Origin: a bacterium | GTDB taxonomy: Bacteria > UBP15 > UBA6099 | Length of the DNA stretch: 64,000 nt | Assembly (NCBI GenBank): GCA_029564595.1 | Contig: JAKQPS010000005.1 | Location: forward strand, 1 to 64,000 | Direction of reading: 5' to 3' | Shown: positions 41,431-49,925 of the stretch, piece by piece | How positions within the stretch are numbered: position 1 is the first letter of the stretch | Layout of the letters: each line of letters starts with the position of its first letter | Made by a program: the position numbers and the translations under genes | The notes under the pieces: model-generated | Seen by the model: the letters and a program-made list of their open reading frames with translations, nothing else | What the model was told of the DNA's origin: nothing | Databases searched by the model: none

Positions 41431-41745
41431 TCACTCCACTCTGACGGCGGTTCCGTAGATGAACAACTCGGAAGCGCCCTGCGTGACGGACGATGTGGCA
41501 AACCTGATATTAACAACCGCGTTAGCCCCCATCCGCTCAGCCTCTTTCATCATCCTTCCGACCGACTCGTGCCTTGCCTCTTGCAACAACTCCGTGTATC
41601 CCCGGAGTTCGCCTCCTACTATGTTCTTCAATCCGGCGGCGATATCCTTGCCTATGTGTTTCGCCCTCACAGTGCTGCCGCTCACCAGTCCGAAGTGCTC
41701 AACCGTTTTTTTGCCGGGCACGTTTTCAAGGTTGGTCAGTATCAT
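41431..41745 (-). CDS. UPF0145 (YbjQ) protein, soluble form
   Basis: A 104-residue stand-alone YbjQ domain: TNLENVPGKKTVEHFGLVSG, VGGELRGYTELLQEARHES, MGANAVVNIRF and YGTAVRVE, matching Escherichia coli YbjQ in length and layout. Start ATG has GGAGCGG six bases ahead and a strong sigma-70 promoter further up. Tandem soluble and membrane-anchored forms suggest they mix into one ring at the membrane (inference). Confidence 0.94.
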   Translation of the reverse strand: MILTNLENVPGKKTVEHFGLVSGSTVRAKHIGKDIAAGLKNIVGGELRGYTELLQEARHESVGRMMKEAERMGANAVVNIRFATSSVTQGASELFIYGTAVRVE

Positions 41746-41784
41746 GCAGTCCGCTCCTTTTTTGAATGAACTTTTGTCTACCGG

Positions 41785-41814
41785 AATATATCAGCATCAA
41801 AGTCCTTGTGTCAA
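41785..41814 (-). promoter_or_regulatory. Sigma-70 promoter of UPF0145-M48 operon
   Basis: The minus strand has a perfect TTGACA, an 18-base spacer and TATATT (5/6), 40 bases upstream of the first UPF0145 start codon. It shows that this operon can be transcribed apart from the MoxR group upstream. Confidence 0.72.
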
Positions 41815-41873
41815 TGAACAATAATCAACCCACAAAAATCCAACTTGTCAAATCCATGCTGCGCGCATGACAA

Positions 41874-42041
41874 TCAGGCTTGTGCCGTTTTGTTCTCCGC
41901 AAGATGCTTCTGGTATGCTTTCCATCCCGGACACCAGCCGGTATGCCATTTCCAGAGCCTTGCCATCAGCGACTTCGGATTCTTCTCCGCCTTCCGCCTG
42001 AACGGACAATTCTCACATTTAATCTCGCTCTCTCCGCTCAT
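41874..42041 (-). CDS. 55-residue Cys/Trp-rich small protein
   Basis: A small gene read directly from the sequence. The protein begins MSGESEIKCENCPFRRKAE and continues with KNPKSLMARLWKWH, then TGWCPGWKAYQKHLAEN. Two Cys (9, 12) in CxxCP and a third Cys (37) in WCPGW could hold a metal with His33. A GGAGG site lies five bases before the ATG, and codon use looks normal. I recall similar short proteins with CxxCP and WCPGWK in anaerobic bacteria, but have no family name. It follows the TraB-like gene by 48 bases on the same strand and so may belong to the MoxR group. Confidence 0.78.
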   Translation of the reverse strand: MSGESEIKCENCPFRRKAEKNPKSLMARLWKWHTGWCPGWKAYQKHLAENKTAQA

Positions 42042-42089
42042 CTCCGCCTCCTTTTCTTTTGATGCGCTCGCTATCTCTTTGCCTCGACA

Positions 42090-43928
42090 CTAGAAAATAT
42101 ATTTTTCAGCGATTCTTCGTATACGCTTGTCCCCCAGAACGTGAAAACGCTGGAGCTTGGACACGCTTTCCGGGTTCAATGTCGATATGGGAATAAAAAC
42201 TATGTGGACGCCTTTCGATTGAGCGATGTTTTTCAGAATGGATGATGGCGGATACTTCGCCACATAAGCGACGAACCTTTCTTGGGAGTTCATAATAGCG
42301 GCGTACAGAAGCAGGTCGGCCTCGTTGCGCGCAAAACCTTTTTCCCGGAGCGCGTCATACACAGCCCAGTAGTTCGCCATGCCTCGCGGAGGATAGACGC
42401 TTGTAAAACCGCCGAAACGGCATTGCGATATCCCCGGCCCGACCAGCGTTTCTCCGGGCGGAGTCGTCATCATCAGCAGGTCCGATTCGTAAGAGAATTC
42501 GCTGTGCCAAACGGCGCGCCACGGATATTTGTCAAGATTATCCTGATCGAAAATCACCGTGACAGGCCCGACGCTGCCTCGCGCGGACGGCGTTTCTTTT
42601 ACGTATATCTTGCCTGTCGCCGCGTTGCGCAGCGTCTCCCTCATGTCTATGCCGTCAAGGATGCTTGTCGTAAATTCTACTACCCGCGTTCTGTCTTCGG
42701 TCATAGACATAATAGCCCTGTCGCGGATAAAGGAGTTGTAATCTTCAAGCCTTATGTCTTCCGGGGTATGCGACACGTGCATCGACGAAAGGTCCCAAAC
42801 ATCCCGCCATTCCCCTTCGTAAAGCTCAGGCGGTCGTCTTCTCAGAGTCACCCGTTTCATGTTGCGTTTCCATGTCGTATTTCTGCGCCTGTTCAGTTTT
42901 ACCGTTTTTCTGCCAATCATTCCCTCGTCGCTTTGTTCAAACCTTCTGACAATGTATATATCGGGCAGCGACGGGTCAGGCTCGCAATGCGGATATCTCG
43001 TCGCGATCTCCATCAGCGCATGCGCAAACTCGTCTCCGCACACGCATTTAGCGGCGGTCAGAAGGTCCACCAAATCAGGCGTGAATTGAAGCGACGTCGC
43101 GCAAAGCTTTCTCAAATACCTGTGCAGAGCTGTTTTTGCGGAAGTCGATATCCTTCCCGCTTCGTCTTCAGCCTGCTCGATGAGCTTGGCGACTTCCTCG
43201 TTTCTGTCCATTTCTCCGATAATTCGCGCTGATTCGAATCTTCCAGCCACCGCCGGTATCTCTTCCAGAACCTCCTTCGCCGATTCAGGATGAAGATTCG
43301 CAAGGAAGGAAAGCGCGTCAGGCTCTTCGAGATCAAAATATTCAAACCCTCCGCCGGACTCGAGCATTTCTCTTATCCGCTCCCAATGAATCATCCCGCA
43401 GACGAAGAGAACCCGCCGTTCAAAACAGTTGAGACGGCGCAGGCTCGCCGCCATGTGCTGCTCCCGCATGTAGTCGAGCGAGCCTATCTCGCTTAACGGC
43501 ACGCGCTCCATCGTTTTCTCGTAATAAGCGGCGGCCCCGATTCTCGGCAGCGCCCAGTCATCCGGCGTATGCCTCAGTTCAGGCCCCGCAAGGTCGAATC
43601 TGTTAAGATCGATGAAATGAACCGGGATACGTCTTTCCAGTCCGATCCTGACTGAATGGACGATGGCGTCGCAAGGATCTATTGGGATGTAGGAATAGTC
43701 CTCTCCGTCCTGCGAAGCGCACGCCACAGTCAAGTTCGGGAGCCTCTTCACTCCTTGAATAATCAGACGCTTCAACGCCTGCGGGAACTCCACCGCGATT
43801 ATTTCGGGTTTAAATTCCTCTATAAGACGCTGCGCGCGCAACGCGAAGTAATACCTTGAATGAACGACAGGCGCGCAAAGTATATTGCCATGCCGGAAGA
43901 CGTTGTCGTCGATTTCGTCGAACATCAT
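42090..43928 (-). CDS. TraB/Tiki-superfamily-like protein (DUF5682-like) paired with MoxR
   Basis: A 612-residue soluble protein. The first 200 residues look like the TraB/Tiki/EreA-like hydrolase fold: His23 in APVVHSRYY, Glu47 in PEIIAVEFP, REQHMAASL (155-163) and His181 in CGMIHW, the places where this fold keeps its His/Glu/Arg site. The middle (230-330) is helical and the end (340-612), with two Arg-rich stretches (near 345-370), is unrecognised. The nearest known case is DUF5682, which is coded beside MoxR ATPases; the match is by motif only. It starts 26 bases after the MoxR gene. I infer that MoxR remodels or activates it; the substrate is unknown. Confidence 0.72.
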   Translation of the reverse strand: MMFDEIDDNVFRHGNILCAPVVHSRYYFALRAQRLIEEFKPEIIAVEFPQALKRLIIQGVKRLPNLTVACASQDGEDYSYIPIDPCDAIVHSVRIGLERRIPVHFIDLNRFDLAGPELRHTPDDWALPRIGAAAYYEKTMERVPLSEIGSLDYMREQHMAASLRRLNCFERRVLFVCGMIHWERIREMLESGGGFEYFDLEEPDALSFLANLHPESAKEVLEEIPAVAGRFESARIIGEMDRNEEVAKLIEQAEDEAGRISTSAKTALHRYLRKLCATSLQFTPDLVDLLTAAKCVCGDEFAHALMEIATRYPHCEPDPSLPDIYIVRRFEQSDEGMIGRKTVKLNRRRNTTWKRNMKRVTLRRRPPELYEGEWRDVWDLSSMHVSHTPEDIRLEDYNSFIRDRAIMSMTEDRTRVVEFTTSILDGIDMRETLRNAATGKIYVKETPSARGSVGPVTVIFDQDNLDKYPWRAVWHSEFSYESDLLMMTTPPGETLVGPGISQCRFGGFTSVYPPRGMANYWAVYDALREKGFARNEADLLLYAAIMNSQERFVAYVAKYPPSSILKNIAQSKGVHIVFIPISTLNPESVSKLQRFHVLGDKRIRRIAEKYIF

Positions 43929-43954
43929 TGAGCCTCGGATAAACGGCCCTTCGC

Positions 43955-44860
43955 TCAGTTCTCGTCAAAATCCAAGTTGTCGATGGGAAACTCTCCCTCG
44001 ATGAATAATTCCCGGTCGGGAAGCTCGTCTTCAAGAGAAGGATTTAGATAACGCAACGCGTCCTGTCCGAGAACGCTGTTTATCGAGAACGCCAGCCGGT
44101 CGGACTGAGAGCTTTGTTCCGCCTCCGCCAGCTTCACCGCGAACCTTAGTATGTTGATTCCGTCCCTAACGGTGTAAGGCTCGCCGAACATGTGCGCCCG
44201 CTGCAGAAAATCAACCACCGTCTCGAGCACGTTGTCTTCCGCCGGCGCGCAGTTCCTTCTTAATATCTCAAGCTCTTCCTCTCGTTCGGGAAAAAACATC
44301 TCAATCGAAGGTTGCAGCCTTGAATGGATATACTCAGGTATTTCGTACGCGCTGGAATCGTCGTTCATCGTCACGCACAAGATGAAATCCGGGTGGGCAT
44401 GAATCTTTATGCCTGCGACGACGCTTTCAACATACCTGCGGTTGTCAAGCAGAGGAGCGAGGGAAGCCCAGCTCTTTTCGCTCATCCTGTTGCCTTCGTC
44501 AAGCACGCACGCCTGCCCTTTTACCATAGCCGTCACAAGGCTCGAAGCGTGATATTTTATCTTTCCCTCCGACGATATCACGGGGGTGATAATCAGGTCT
44601 TCCGGCCGGGTGTCCATCGTGCACTGGAATATGTACACGTCCCTGTTCATCTTCATCTTCGCGGCCGCGTACGCCAGCGACGTCTTGCCCACTCCGGGTT
44701 TGCCTATGAGACGAGGGCTCATCGGCAAATCATTCTCGTCGATTTTTAGCCACGCCGCGCTCAACTGCCTCAACAGGTCTTCCCCGCCGACCCAGTCAAT
44801 CTTTATCTCATCAGGGTGCGAAAGCGAAAGCTCGACCCCGTCTATCACGATCGTTTTCAT
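43955..44860 (-). CDS. MoxR-family AAA+ ATPase
   Basis: A 301-residue AAA+ ATPase. Walker A GKPGVGKTS (53-61), Walker B ACVLDEGNRM (Asp121, Glu122), sensor CVTMND and an arginine-finger region near IHSRLQP are visible; the C-terminal lid ends in an acidic tail. MoxR proteins act as chaperones that insert metals or remodel partners, usually with a von Willebrand A protein. No such gene is adjacent; the neighbour is the TraB-like 612-residue protein. The start ATG 44860 lies 142 bases downstream of the GH4 gene, room for a separate promoter. Confidence 0.92.
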   Translation of the reverse strand: MKTIVIDGVELSLSHPDEIKIDWVGGEDLLRQLSAAWLKIDENDLPMSPRLIGKPGVGKTSLAYAAAKMKMNRDVYIFQCTMDTRPEDLIITPVISSEGKIKYHASSLVTAMVKGQACVLDEGNRMSEKSWASLAPLLDNRRYVESVVAGIKIHAHPDFILCVTMNDDSSAYEIPEYIHSRLQPSIEMFFPEREEELEILRRNCAPAEDNVLETVVDFLQRAHMFGEPYTVRDGINILRFAVKLAEAEQSSQSDRLAFSINSVLGQDALRYLNPSLEDELPDRELFIEGEFPIDNLDFDEN

Positions 44861-45002
44861 TTCGAGATACCGTCTTTCACAAAGTTATCCAATATATTAA
44901 CGAGCAATCCTGATTTGTCGATACCGGGCGCGCCGCCGCAACGACGCTCTAGCTAGTCGCAGGACCGCAATCCGAAAATACCGCTGAAATTCCCTCTCCC
45001 GC

Positions 45003-46289
45003 TCAGAACGGCAACTGCTCCCTCTGCAGGCTCGCCATCTCGTCGAACATTCGCCTGCAACTCTTCTCGTCCGGAGGAGACAACGGGTCGGCGACCAGCG
45101 CCTCAAACGCAAGTTCCGGGTCTCCATTAATAGCTGAATCCACGATTTTGTCCTGAAGGCCGACTTGAAGCCTCATAATTTCCGCTAAAGGCTCATGGAT
45201 CGGAGGAACAGTTTCAGGCAGCAGATTCCTGCTGTCGCATCTCGACGGAACCTCGACTATGCAGCCTTCGGGCAGATTGGGAACATATCCTTTATTCGGC
45301 ACATTGACGGCGTTGAAACGAGCGGTCGTGTCTCCGGTGGCCATTGCCTGAATAATCGGAACCTGTTCTTCAGGAGACATCGGAAGCATCTTTACGGGCA
45401 GCCAGAAAAGCCCGTTCGCGTACTGCTCGCTGAGCCATCCCCTCGCCTTCCAGTCGAAGTGATAAAACTTGTGCGGGTTGTACATCGGCCCGGCTTCCTC
45501 GGACACGAACGGCAGATATTCCCCTATATGGCTGTCCGAACTGGTCGGATACAACCCGAACTCCCTGAAACACCTGCGCACAAGCGGCTGATGCAGAAAC
45601 GGCAGCAGCTTGGCGTGCGTCCTCAACTTCGGATACAGGTCTTCTCCCGTTTCGGCGTTCTCAATTTCGTAGAACCACGTGAAATGGTTAATGCCAGAAG
45701 CGTTCGCTCGAATCTTGGCCGGAGGAAGCAGCAACATGGAAACGAGCCGCGCTAATCCTCCGCCGAACTCATGGCACATGCCGACCGCGCGCAGTTTCGT
45801 CGCTCTGCTTATCGCCAGCGTCACCCTGCTCATCGGATTCGTCAGGTTCAGAAGAAAAGCGTCCGGAGCCGTTCTTTCGATTTGGCGGCAGATTTCAAGA
45901 ATGAGTTTTATCGACCTCAGCGAATGGAACACGCCGCCGGGACCGCCGTTTTCCCCCATCACTTGAGTCGAGCCGTGCTTCTTGGGAATCTCCAGATCTT
46001 CCTTCCATCGCTCCCATCGTCCGACCTCGACGGACGTCATGATATACTCCGCTCCCGCGACGCCCCTTTCGGTGTCCTGCTCTCTCTCGATGATTATCGG
46101 ATTGCCGCACGCCTCGTTTATCCGGCTGGCTATCGCCCATGCGACATCCAGTTTTTTCTCGTCCGTGTCCACGAGCACAAGCGTCGAACCTTTGAGTTTC
46201 TCCGACCTTATCACGTCATATGTCATGATAGGCCCGAACGACATCCCGCCCGCTCCTACCAAAGCAATCCTTACCTGCGCGCTGTCCAT
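45003..46289 (-). CDS. Glycoside hydrolase family 4
   Basis: A 428-residue NAD+- and metal-dependent glycosidase. The Rossmann start reads IALVGAGGMSFGP; the metal and catalytic residues lie in NLTNPMSR, GMCHEFGG (Cys-His) and GINHFTWFY. GH4 enzymes cleave by oxidation, elimination and reduction, and accept alpha- or beta-glucosides, galactosides or galacturonides. CHEF fits the alpha-glucosidase/galacturonidase branch, but the specificity is not certain. Start ATG has a G-run ahead and a TATAAT box 47 bases upstream. Confidence 0.95.
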   Translation of the reverse strand: MDSAQVRIALVGAGGMSFGPIMTYDVIRSEKLKGSTLVLVDTDEKKLDVAWAIASRINEACGNPIIIEREQDTERGVAGAEYIMTSVEVGRWERWKEDLEIPKKHGSTQVMGENGGPGGVFHSLRSIKLILEICRQIERTAPDAFLLNLTNPMSRVTLAISRATKLRAVGMCHEFGGGLARLVSMLLLPPAKIRANASGINHFTWFYEIENAETGEDLYPKLRTHAKLLPFLHQPLVRRCFREFGLYPTSSDSHIGEYLPFVSEEAGPMYNPHKFYHFDWKARGWLSEQYANGLFWLPVKMLPMSPEEQVPIIQAMATGDTTARFNAVNVPNKGYVPNLPEGCIVEVPSRCDSRNLLPETVPPIHEPLAEIMRLQVGLQDKIVDSAINGDPELAFEALVADPLSPPDEKSCRRMFDEMASLQREQLPF

Positions 46290-46809
46290 GACATTTCCCC
46301 CCCAATAAGTTTATGCCAAAAAAACCGGCGCATAAATTATATCACCATCAGGCAATATATAAATAGGGACAAGGGTTTCACTACCTTCAATCCGCCCCTG
46401 CCTGAAAATCGTTCGGGAATTATGCGGAAAGCTTTTCTCATCCCTGCGCCAGCATCAATTTGCGCAGACACTCGACGCCTCTAGGCGCTGCGCTCAACTC
46501 TTCCTCTTTCCCCTCGCGCTTCGCAGATTGCGTCCGCAAAAAGAAATCGCCTCTCACCTCGCTTGAAGAAGGGCGCAAGGACACCGCTCTTATGACTCAG
46601 ATTATCAGAAAATTCAAAGCGGCAAAATTATAAGAATTTCAGGAGCGCAACAGGTTGCAAGGCATGTTGAGGCATGGCGGCTTCGATAGCCGATTCCGGA
46701 AAGACGCCAATCGCAACAATCGTTTCTTTGCCTCGCGCGGTTGCCAATTTTAAGCAAAGCAGTGAAAATATCTTTGGCCTATCGGACGAATCGAAAAGGC
46801 ATCATATCC
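46290..46809. other. Spacer between GH4 and tRNA-Arg
   Basis: These 520 bases hold the GH4 promoter at one end and otherwise no gene I can support. Several short inverted repeats occur in 46470-46560 without T-runs. It may contain the promoter of the tRNA, which I could not place. Confidence 0.4.
46336..46341 (-). promoter_or_regulatory. -10 box of GH4 gene
   Basis: A perfect TATAAT on the minus strand, 47 bases before the GH4 start codon, without a recognisable -35 box. Confidence 0.4.
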
Positions 46810-46882
46810 GCGCCCGTAGCTCAACGGATAGAGCATCAGACTTCGAATCTGAGGGTTGGGAGTTCGAATCTCTCCGGGCGCA
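46810..46882 (+). tRNA. tRNA-Arg (anticodon TCG, reads CGA)
   Basis: A complete cloverleaf of 73 bases. Acceptor stem GCGCCCG/CGGGCGC, D arm GCTC/GAGC, anticodon stem TCAGA/TCTGA with loop CTTCGAA (anticodon TCG), five-base variable loop, and T arm GGGAG/CTCTC around TTCGAAT with one G-T pair. The discriminator base is A. CCA is not encoded, so it must be added by a nucleotidyltransferase. An anticodon TCG rather than ACG means CGA is read directly. Confidence 0.97.
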
Positions 46883-46930
46883 TTGGATTCTTAAACCTAT
46901 AGCTTAGGGTTTCTCTATCAAGTTAAACCC

Positions 46931-46947
46931 GCATTATTCGCTAATGC
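46931..46947 (-). terminator. Hairpin after sodium symporter gene
   Basis: A perfect GCATTA/TAATGC stem with a five-base loop, followed on the minus strand by GGGTTT. It lies 24 bases past the symporter stop and also downstream of the tRNA on the other strand, so it may end either transcript. Confidence 0.45.
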
Positions 46948-46970
46948 CGGCGGAATCCTGTCCTGTTCGC

Positions 46971-48743
46971 TCACTCGCTCCCATAACCTTGCCAGTTTTG
47001 AGACGAGATGTATTTCCACAAAACCCCGCCCAACACAATAGCTATTCCGATTAGTATTAATCCTCTTGAGGCCGGACCAAGAAGCAGTTTCCCGATTCCG
47101 AACAATGCGCAATAAACTGCCGCAATGGACACCACGTAAGCAAACACGGATTGAGCAGGGCCTGGGTCCTTGTCGGCTCCGGGGATATCCTTGCTTATCA
47201 ACCGCCATCCGGGGCCTCCCGGCCTTACTTTCCTGTAGAACGCGGTCAGCTTCTCTTTTGAAACCGGCTTCGTTAAGAATGTCGCCGCAAATGCGACCGT
47301 CAATGCCACAGGCACAATATAAATCAGAGCAAGAGGGTATGGAACTTTAAAAATCCCTCTGACGACATACGTCATGGACAAAGCCGCCGTCATCGCTCCT
47401 ATTTCGCTCCATGCGTTTATCCTCCACCAGAACCATCGAAGGATATATACTATCGCCAATCCTCCGTATATCGCCGACACCACATACCATGCGTCAGCGA
47501 TCGAGTCCATCATCATCGTAACCCCTGCTCCGCACACGGCGATAAGAACAGTCGCCACCCAAGACGCCACAATATAATGACGATCCGACGCTTCCTTCTT
47601 TATGAATCTTTTATAAATATCATTCACCATATAAGACGCGCCCCAGTTCAAGTGGGTGTCTATCGTGCTCATGTACGCCGCGAAAAATGAAGCCAGCACC
47701 AGTCCGAGCATCCCGACAGGAAGATATTTCAACATCACCTTCACATATCCAAGCTCCGGGTCGGGATACACCCCAGCCGCGTCCGGAATGTAGGGAAACA
47801 GAATTGCCGCGCAAAGCCCCACCATAATCCATGGCCACGGCCTCAGACAGTAATGCGCGATATTGAACCACAACATGCCGAGGAACGAATGTTTCTCGTC
47901 TTTCGCCGACAACATTCTCTGCGCCAGATATCCGCCGCTGTCAGAGTTCGAGGCGGTCCACCATTGGAAGAAAATGAATATCATAACCGGCCAGAACATT
48001 CCCACCGAATATTGAGAAGAGTACGCCGGGAACAACGACGATATCTCGGCAGCTTTGTTCGCGCCGTACGTGGTTATCAAACCGTCGTGTATCGCGCCAA
48101 GTCCTCCTATGTCGATTATCGCCACAGTCGCCAGATAAATCGCGCCGAACATCGCTATGGCGAATTGCATTAGGTCAGTCGCCATAACTCCCGTAAGGCC
48201 CGATAAAAGCGTGTAGACCAAAGCAAAGGACATGCAAATCCAAAGAGCCTGATTCTTGTCGAATTCCAACGTCAAACCCAGAATCTTCACCATCGCAAGG
48301 TTTACCCAGCCTATGACAATACAGTTGTAGATGATTGCGAAATAAATGCCTCTGAAACCCCTTAAAAAAGCGGCGCTTCCACCCTCGTACCTCAACTCGA
48401 TAAGCTCATTGTCCGTCAGAACTCCGCTCCGCCGCCACAGGCGCGAAAAGAAAAACACGCCCATCAGAGTGGCCATCGCCAATCCCCACCAATACCAGTT
48501 CCATGCGATTCCGTTCCTGACCACCATGCCGCTGACCGCAAGCGGCGTGTCCGCCGCGAACGTCGTCGCCACCATGGAAGTCCCTAGCAGCCACCACGAA
48601 GCTTTGCGACCGGACACAAAATAATCATCCATCCCTTTATTGGAGCGCCGGCTGTGATATATCGCCAAACCGAACACAAATACGAAATAGATGGCAATAA
48701 TCGACCAGTCTAAAACTGTCAGGTGCTTTGTCAATCCCTGCAT
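46971..48743 (-). CDS. Sodium:solute symporter (SSS family)
   Basis: A 590-residue inner-membrane symporter with about 13-14 helices. The start LDWSIIAIYFVFVFGLAIYH and DDYFVSGRKASWWLLGTSM are the family signature; TTFAADTPLAVSG is the first sodium-site helix. The subgroup with a long extra C-terminal part often moves sugars or uncharacterised solutes, and the GH4 gene nearby would fit a sugar, but this is inference. Start ATG has a clean AAGGAGG site, with a hairpin touching it. Confidence 0.93.
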   Translation of the reverse strand: MQGLTKHLTVLDWSIIAIYFVFVFGLAIYHSRRSNKGMDDYFVSGRKASWWLLGTSMVATTFAADTPLAVSGMVVRNGIAWNWYWWGLAMATLMGVFFFSRLWRRSGVLTDNELIELRYEGGSAAFLRGFRGIYFAIIYNCIVIGWVNLAMVKILGLTLEFDKNQALWICMSFALVYTLLSGLTGVMATDLMQFAIAMFGAIYLATVAIIDIGGLGAIHDGLITTYGANKAAEISSLFPAYSSQYSVGMFWPVMIFIFFQWWTASNSDSGGYLAQRMLSAKDEKHSFLGMLWFNIAHYCLRPWPWIMVGLCAAILFPYIPDAAGVYPDPELGYVKVMLKYLPVGMLGLVLASFFAAYMSTIDTHLNWGASYMVNDIYKRFIKKEASDRHYIVASWVATVLIAVCGAGVTMMMDSIADAWYVVSAIYGGLAIVYILRWFWWRINAWSEIGAMTAALSMTYVVRGIFKVPYPLALIYIVPVALTVAFAATFLTKPVSKEKLTAFYRKVRPGGPGWRLISKDIPGADKDPGPAQSVFAYVVSIAAVYCALFGIGKLLLGPASRGLILIGIAIVLGGVLWKYISSQNWQGYGSE

Positions 48744-49112
48744 TCCGGCCTCCTTAGGGCTGTCGGCCCTTGCGGGGTATTATACCCGACACGCGTTGCA
48801 TCCCGCCAGTCGTATTTCGTCTAACTTTCTGCCGCATTCTACGGCTTCATCCGCTTGCTCGATCAATTATTCCGGCTCTGTCAAATAGCCGGAACCGCTT
48901 TGGCGGTGTCAAGGATATGAGAAATGCCGTAAAAATCATCCTCCCTCGTCAGTGGCGTTCTTAAGGGTTTCACATTCTCCTGACTACGTATAGAATATGT
49001 TTATGATTCGAATGGAGCGCAAACATGACTTTGCCGCATATCGCAGTTTTATAATTTTGCCGTTTCGTGCGCGTTGTGATGACAACATCTTAATTAGTCG
49101 CGGAGAAATAGA
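48744..49112. other. Divergent spacer before symporter and methyltransferase
   Basis: This spacer holds the symporter control region (48749-48790) and an AT-rich end next to the methyltransferase start. No gene is visible. The first half still has gene-like G+C content but is broken by stops in all frames. Confidence 0.5.
48756..48784 (-). promoter_or_regulatory. Symporter -10 box in a palindrome plus leader hairpin
   Basis: On the minus strand a TATAAT box lies inside the palindrome GGGTATAATACCC (48775-48787), a possible operator. A hairpin AGGGC/GCCCT (48756-48770) then follows and ends one base before the AAGGAGG ribosome site. The leader is short, so the hairpin would be near the 5' end and could limit ribosome access. 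Confidence 0.5.
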
Positions 49113-49895
49113 ATGAGATCTTTGTTGTTGTTCTTCCTAATCTTCGTTTATTCCGCAGTAGCATGTTTATATATGTTCACAATTGGGATATTCGCTCCCA
49201 AACACAGAGCTTTCATCAGGCGGATCAGCGATTATTTCGGTTTCAGGCCGGGAGCGCCCGATCTTTCAATTCCGTCCGCAAGTTTGAGTTCTATTGCGCG
49301 CGACGATATAAGTTTCCGAATTCTCGAATCCGAATCCGTCGACGGAAATGTGACCTTGTTCGAGTTGATGGCTCTCGTCAAACTGTCGATCGCAAACGCG
49401 TCTCAGGCTATATTCGAAATCGGAACATTCGATGGGCGCACTACTCTGAATTTGGCCGCAAACGCCCCGTCCGACGGAGAAGTTTTCACGCTCGACCTGC
49501 CTCGCGAAAACATGGGCAACGCGCAGGGAACCATATCAAGAGCAGACAGACCATACATAAATAAGAAAACGTCAGGGGCGCGGTTTGTCGGCACGGAATA
49601 CGAACACATAATAACTCAACTGTACGGCGATTCAGCCGTCTTCGATTTCTCAAACTATTTCAACAATATCGATTTTGTTTTTGTCGATGGAGCGCATACA
49701 TACGATTATTTGATGAGCGACACTGATAGGGCCATTAAAATGTTGCGCTCTGGAAAAGGCGTTATCGCATGGCATGATTACGGCAGGGACAACGGAGCCA
49801 CTCGCGCTCTGAACGATCTTTTCAATAACGACGCTAGATTCAAAAATATTAAAAGAATAAATGGGACTTCTCTCGTAGTGGGCTTTTTTTCGTGA
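49113..49895 (+). CDS. Membrane-anchored class I SAM methyltransferase
   Basis: A 260-residue protein: one N-terminal membrane helix (about 3-27) and a Methyltransf_24-type SAM-dependent domain. Motif I is FEIGTFDGRTTLNLA, an acidic strand follows in EVFTLDLPREN, and VFVDGAHTYDYLMSD is the metal/substrate motif, with WHDYG after it. Relatives methylate sugars or polyketides. It opens the glycan island and is followed after 30 bases by a GT2 gene, so a sugar O-methyl group is the likely product (inference). Confidence 0.86.
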   Translation: MRSLLLFFLIFVYSAVACLYMFTIGIFAPKHRAFIRRISDYFGFRPGAPDLSIPSASLSSIARDDISFRILESESVDGNVTLFELMALVKLSIANASQAIFEIGTFDGRTTLNLAANAPSDGEVFTLDLPRENMGNAQGTISRADRPYINKKTSGARFVGTEYEHIITQLYGDSAVFDFSNYFNNIDFVFVDGAHTYDYLMSDTDRAIKMLRSGKGVIAWHDYGRDNGATRALNDLFNNDARFKNIKRINGTSLVVGFFS

Positions 49896-49925
49896 ACCGA
49901 TATTCTTTTATGACGGGTATGCCTT

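Noticed and set aside
42090-46289. Anti-phage defence island around the MoxR gene
   Set aside because: No nuclease, restriction, CBASS or toxin gene and no mobile element lie beside it, and the neighbours are glycosidase and envelope genes, so I keep the MoxR pair as an open system rather than calling it defence.
46290-46809. Remnant gene in the spacer upstream of tRNA-Arg (about 46450-46632, plus strand)
   Set aside because: One frame is open for about 55 codons but has no start with a ribosome site and no recognisable motif.
46674-46907. ORF of 77 codons ahead of the symporter
   Set aside because: It runs straight through the tRNA-Arg gene and has no start signal, so it is a chance frame.
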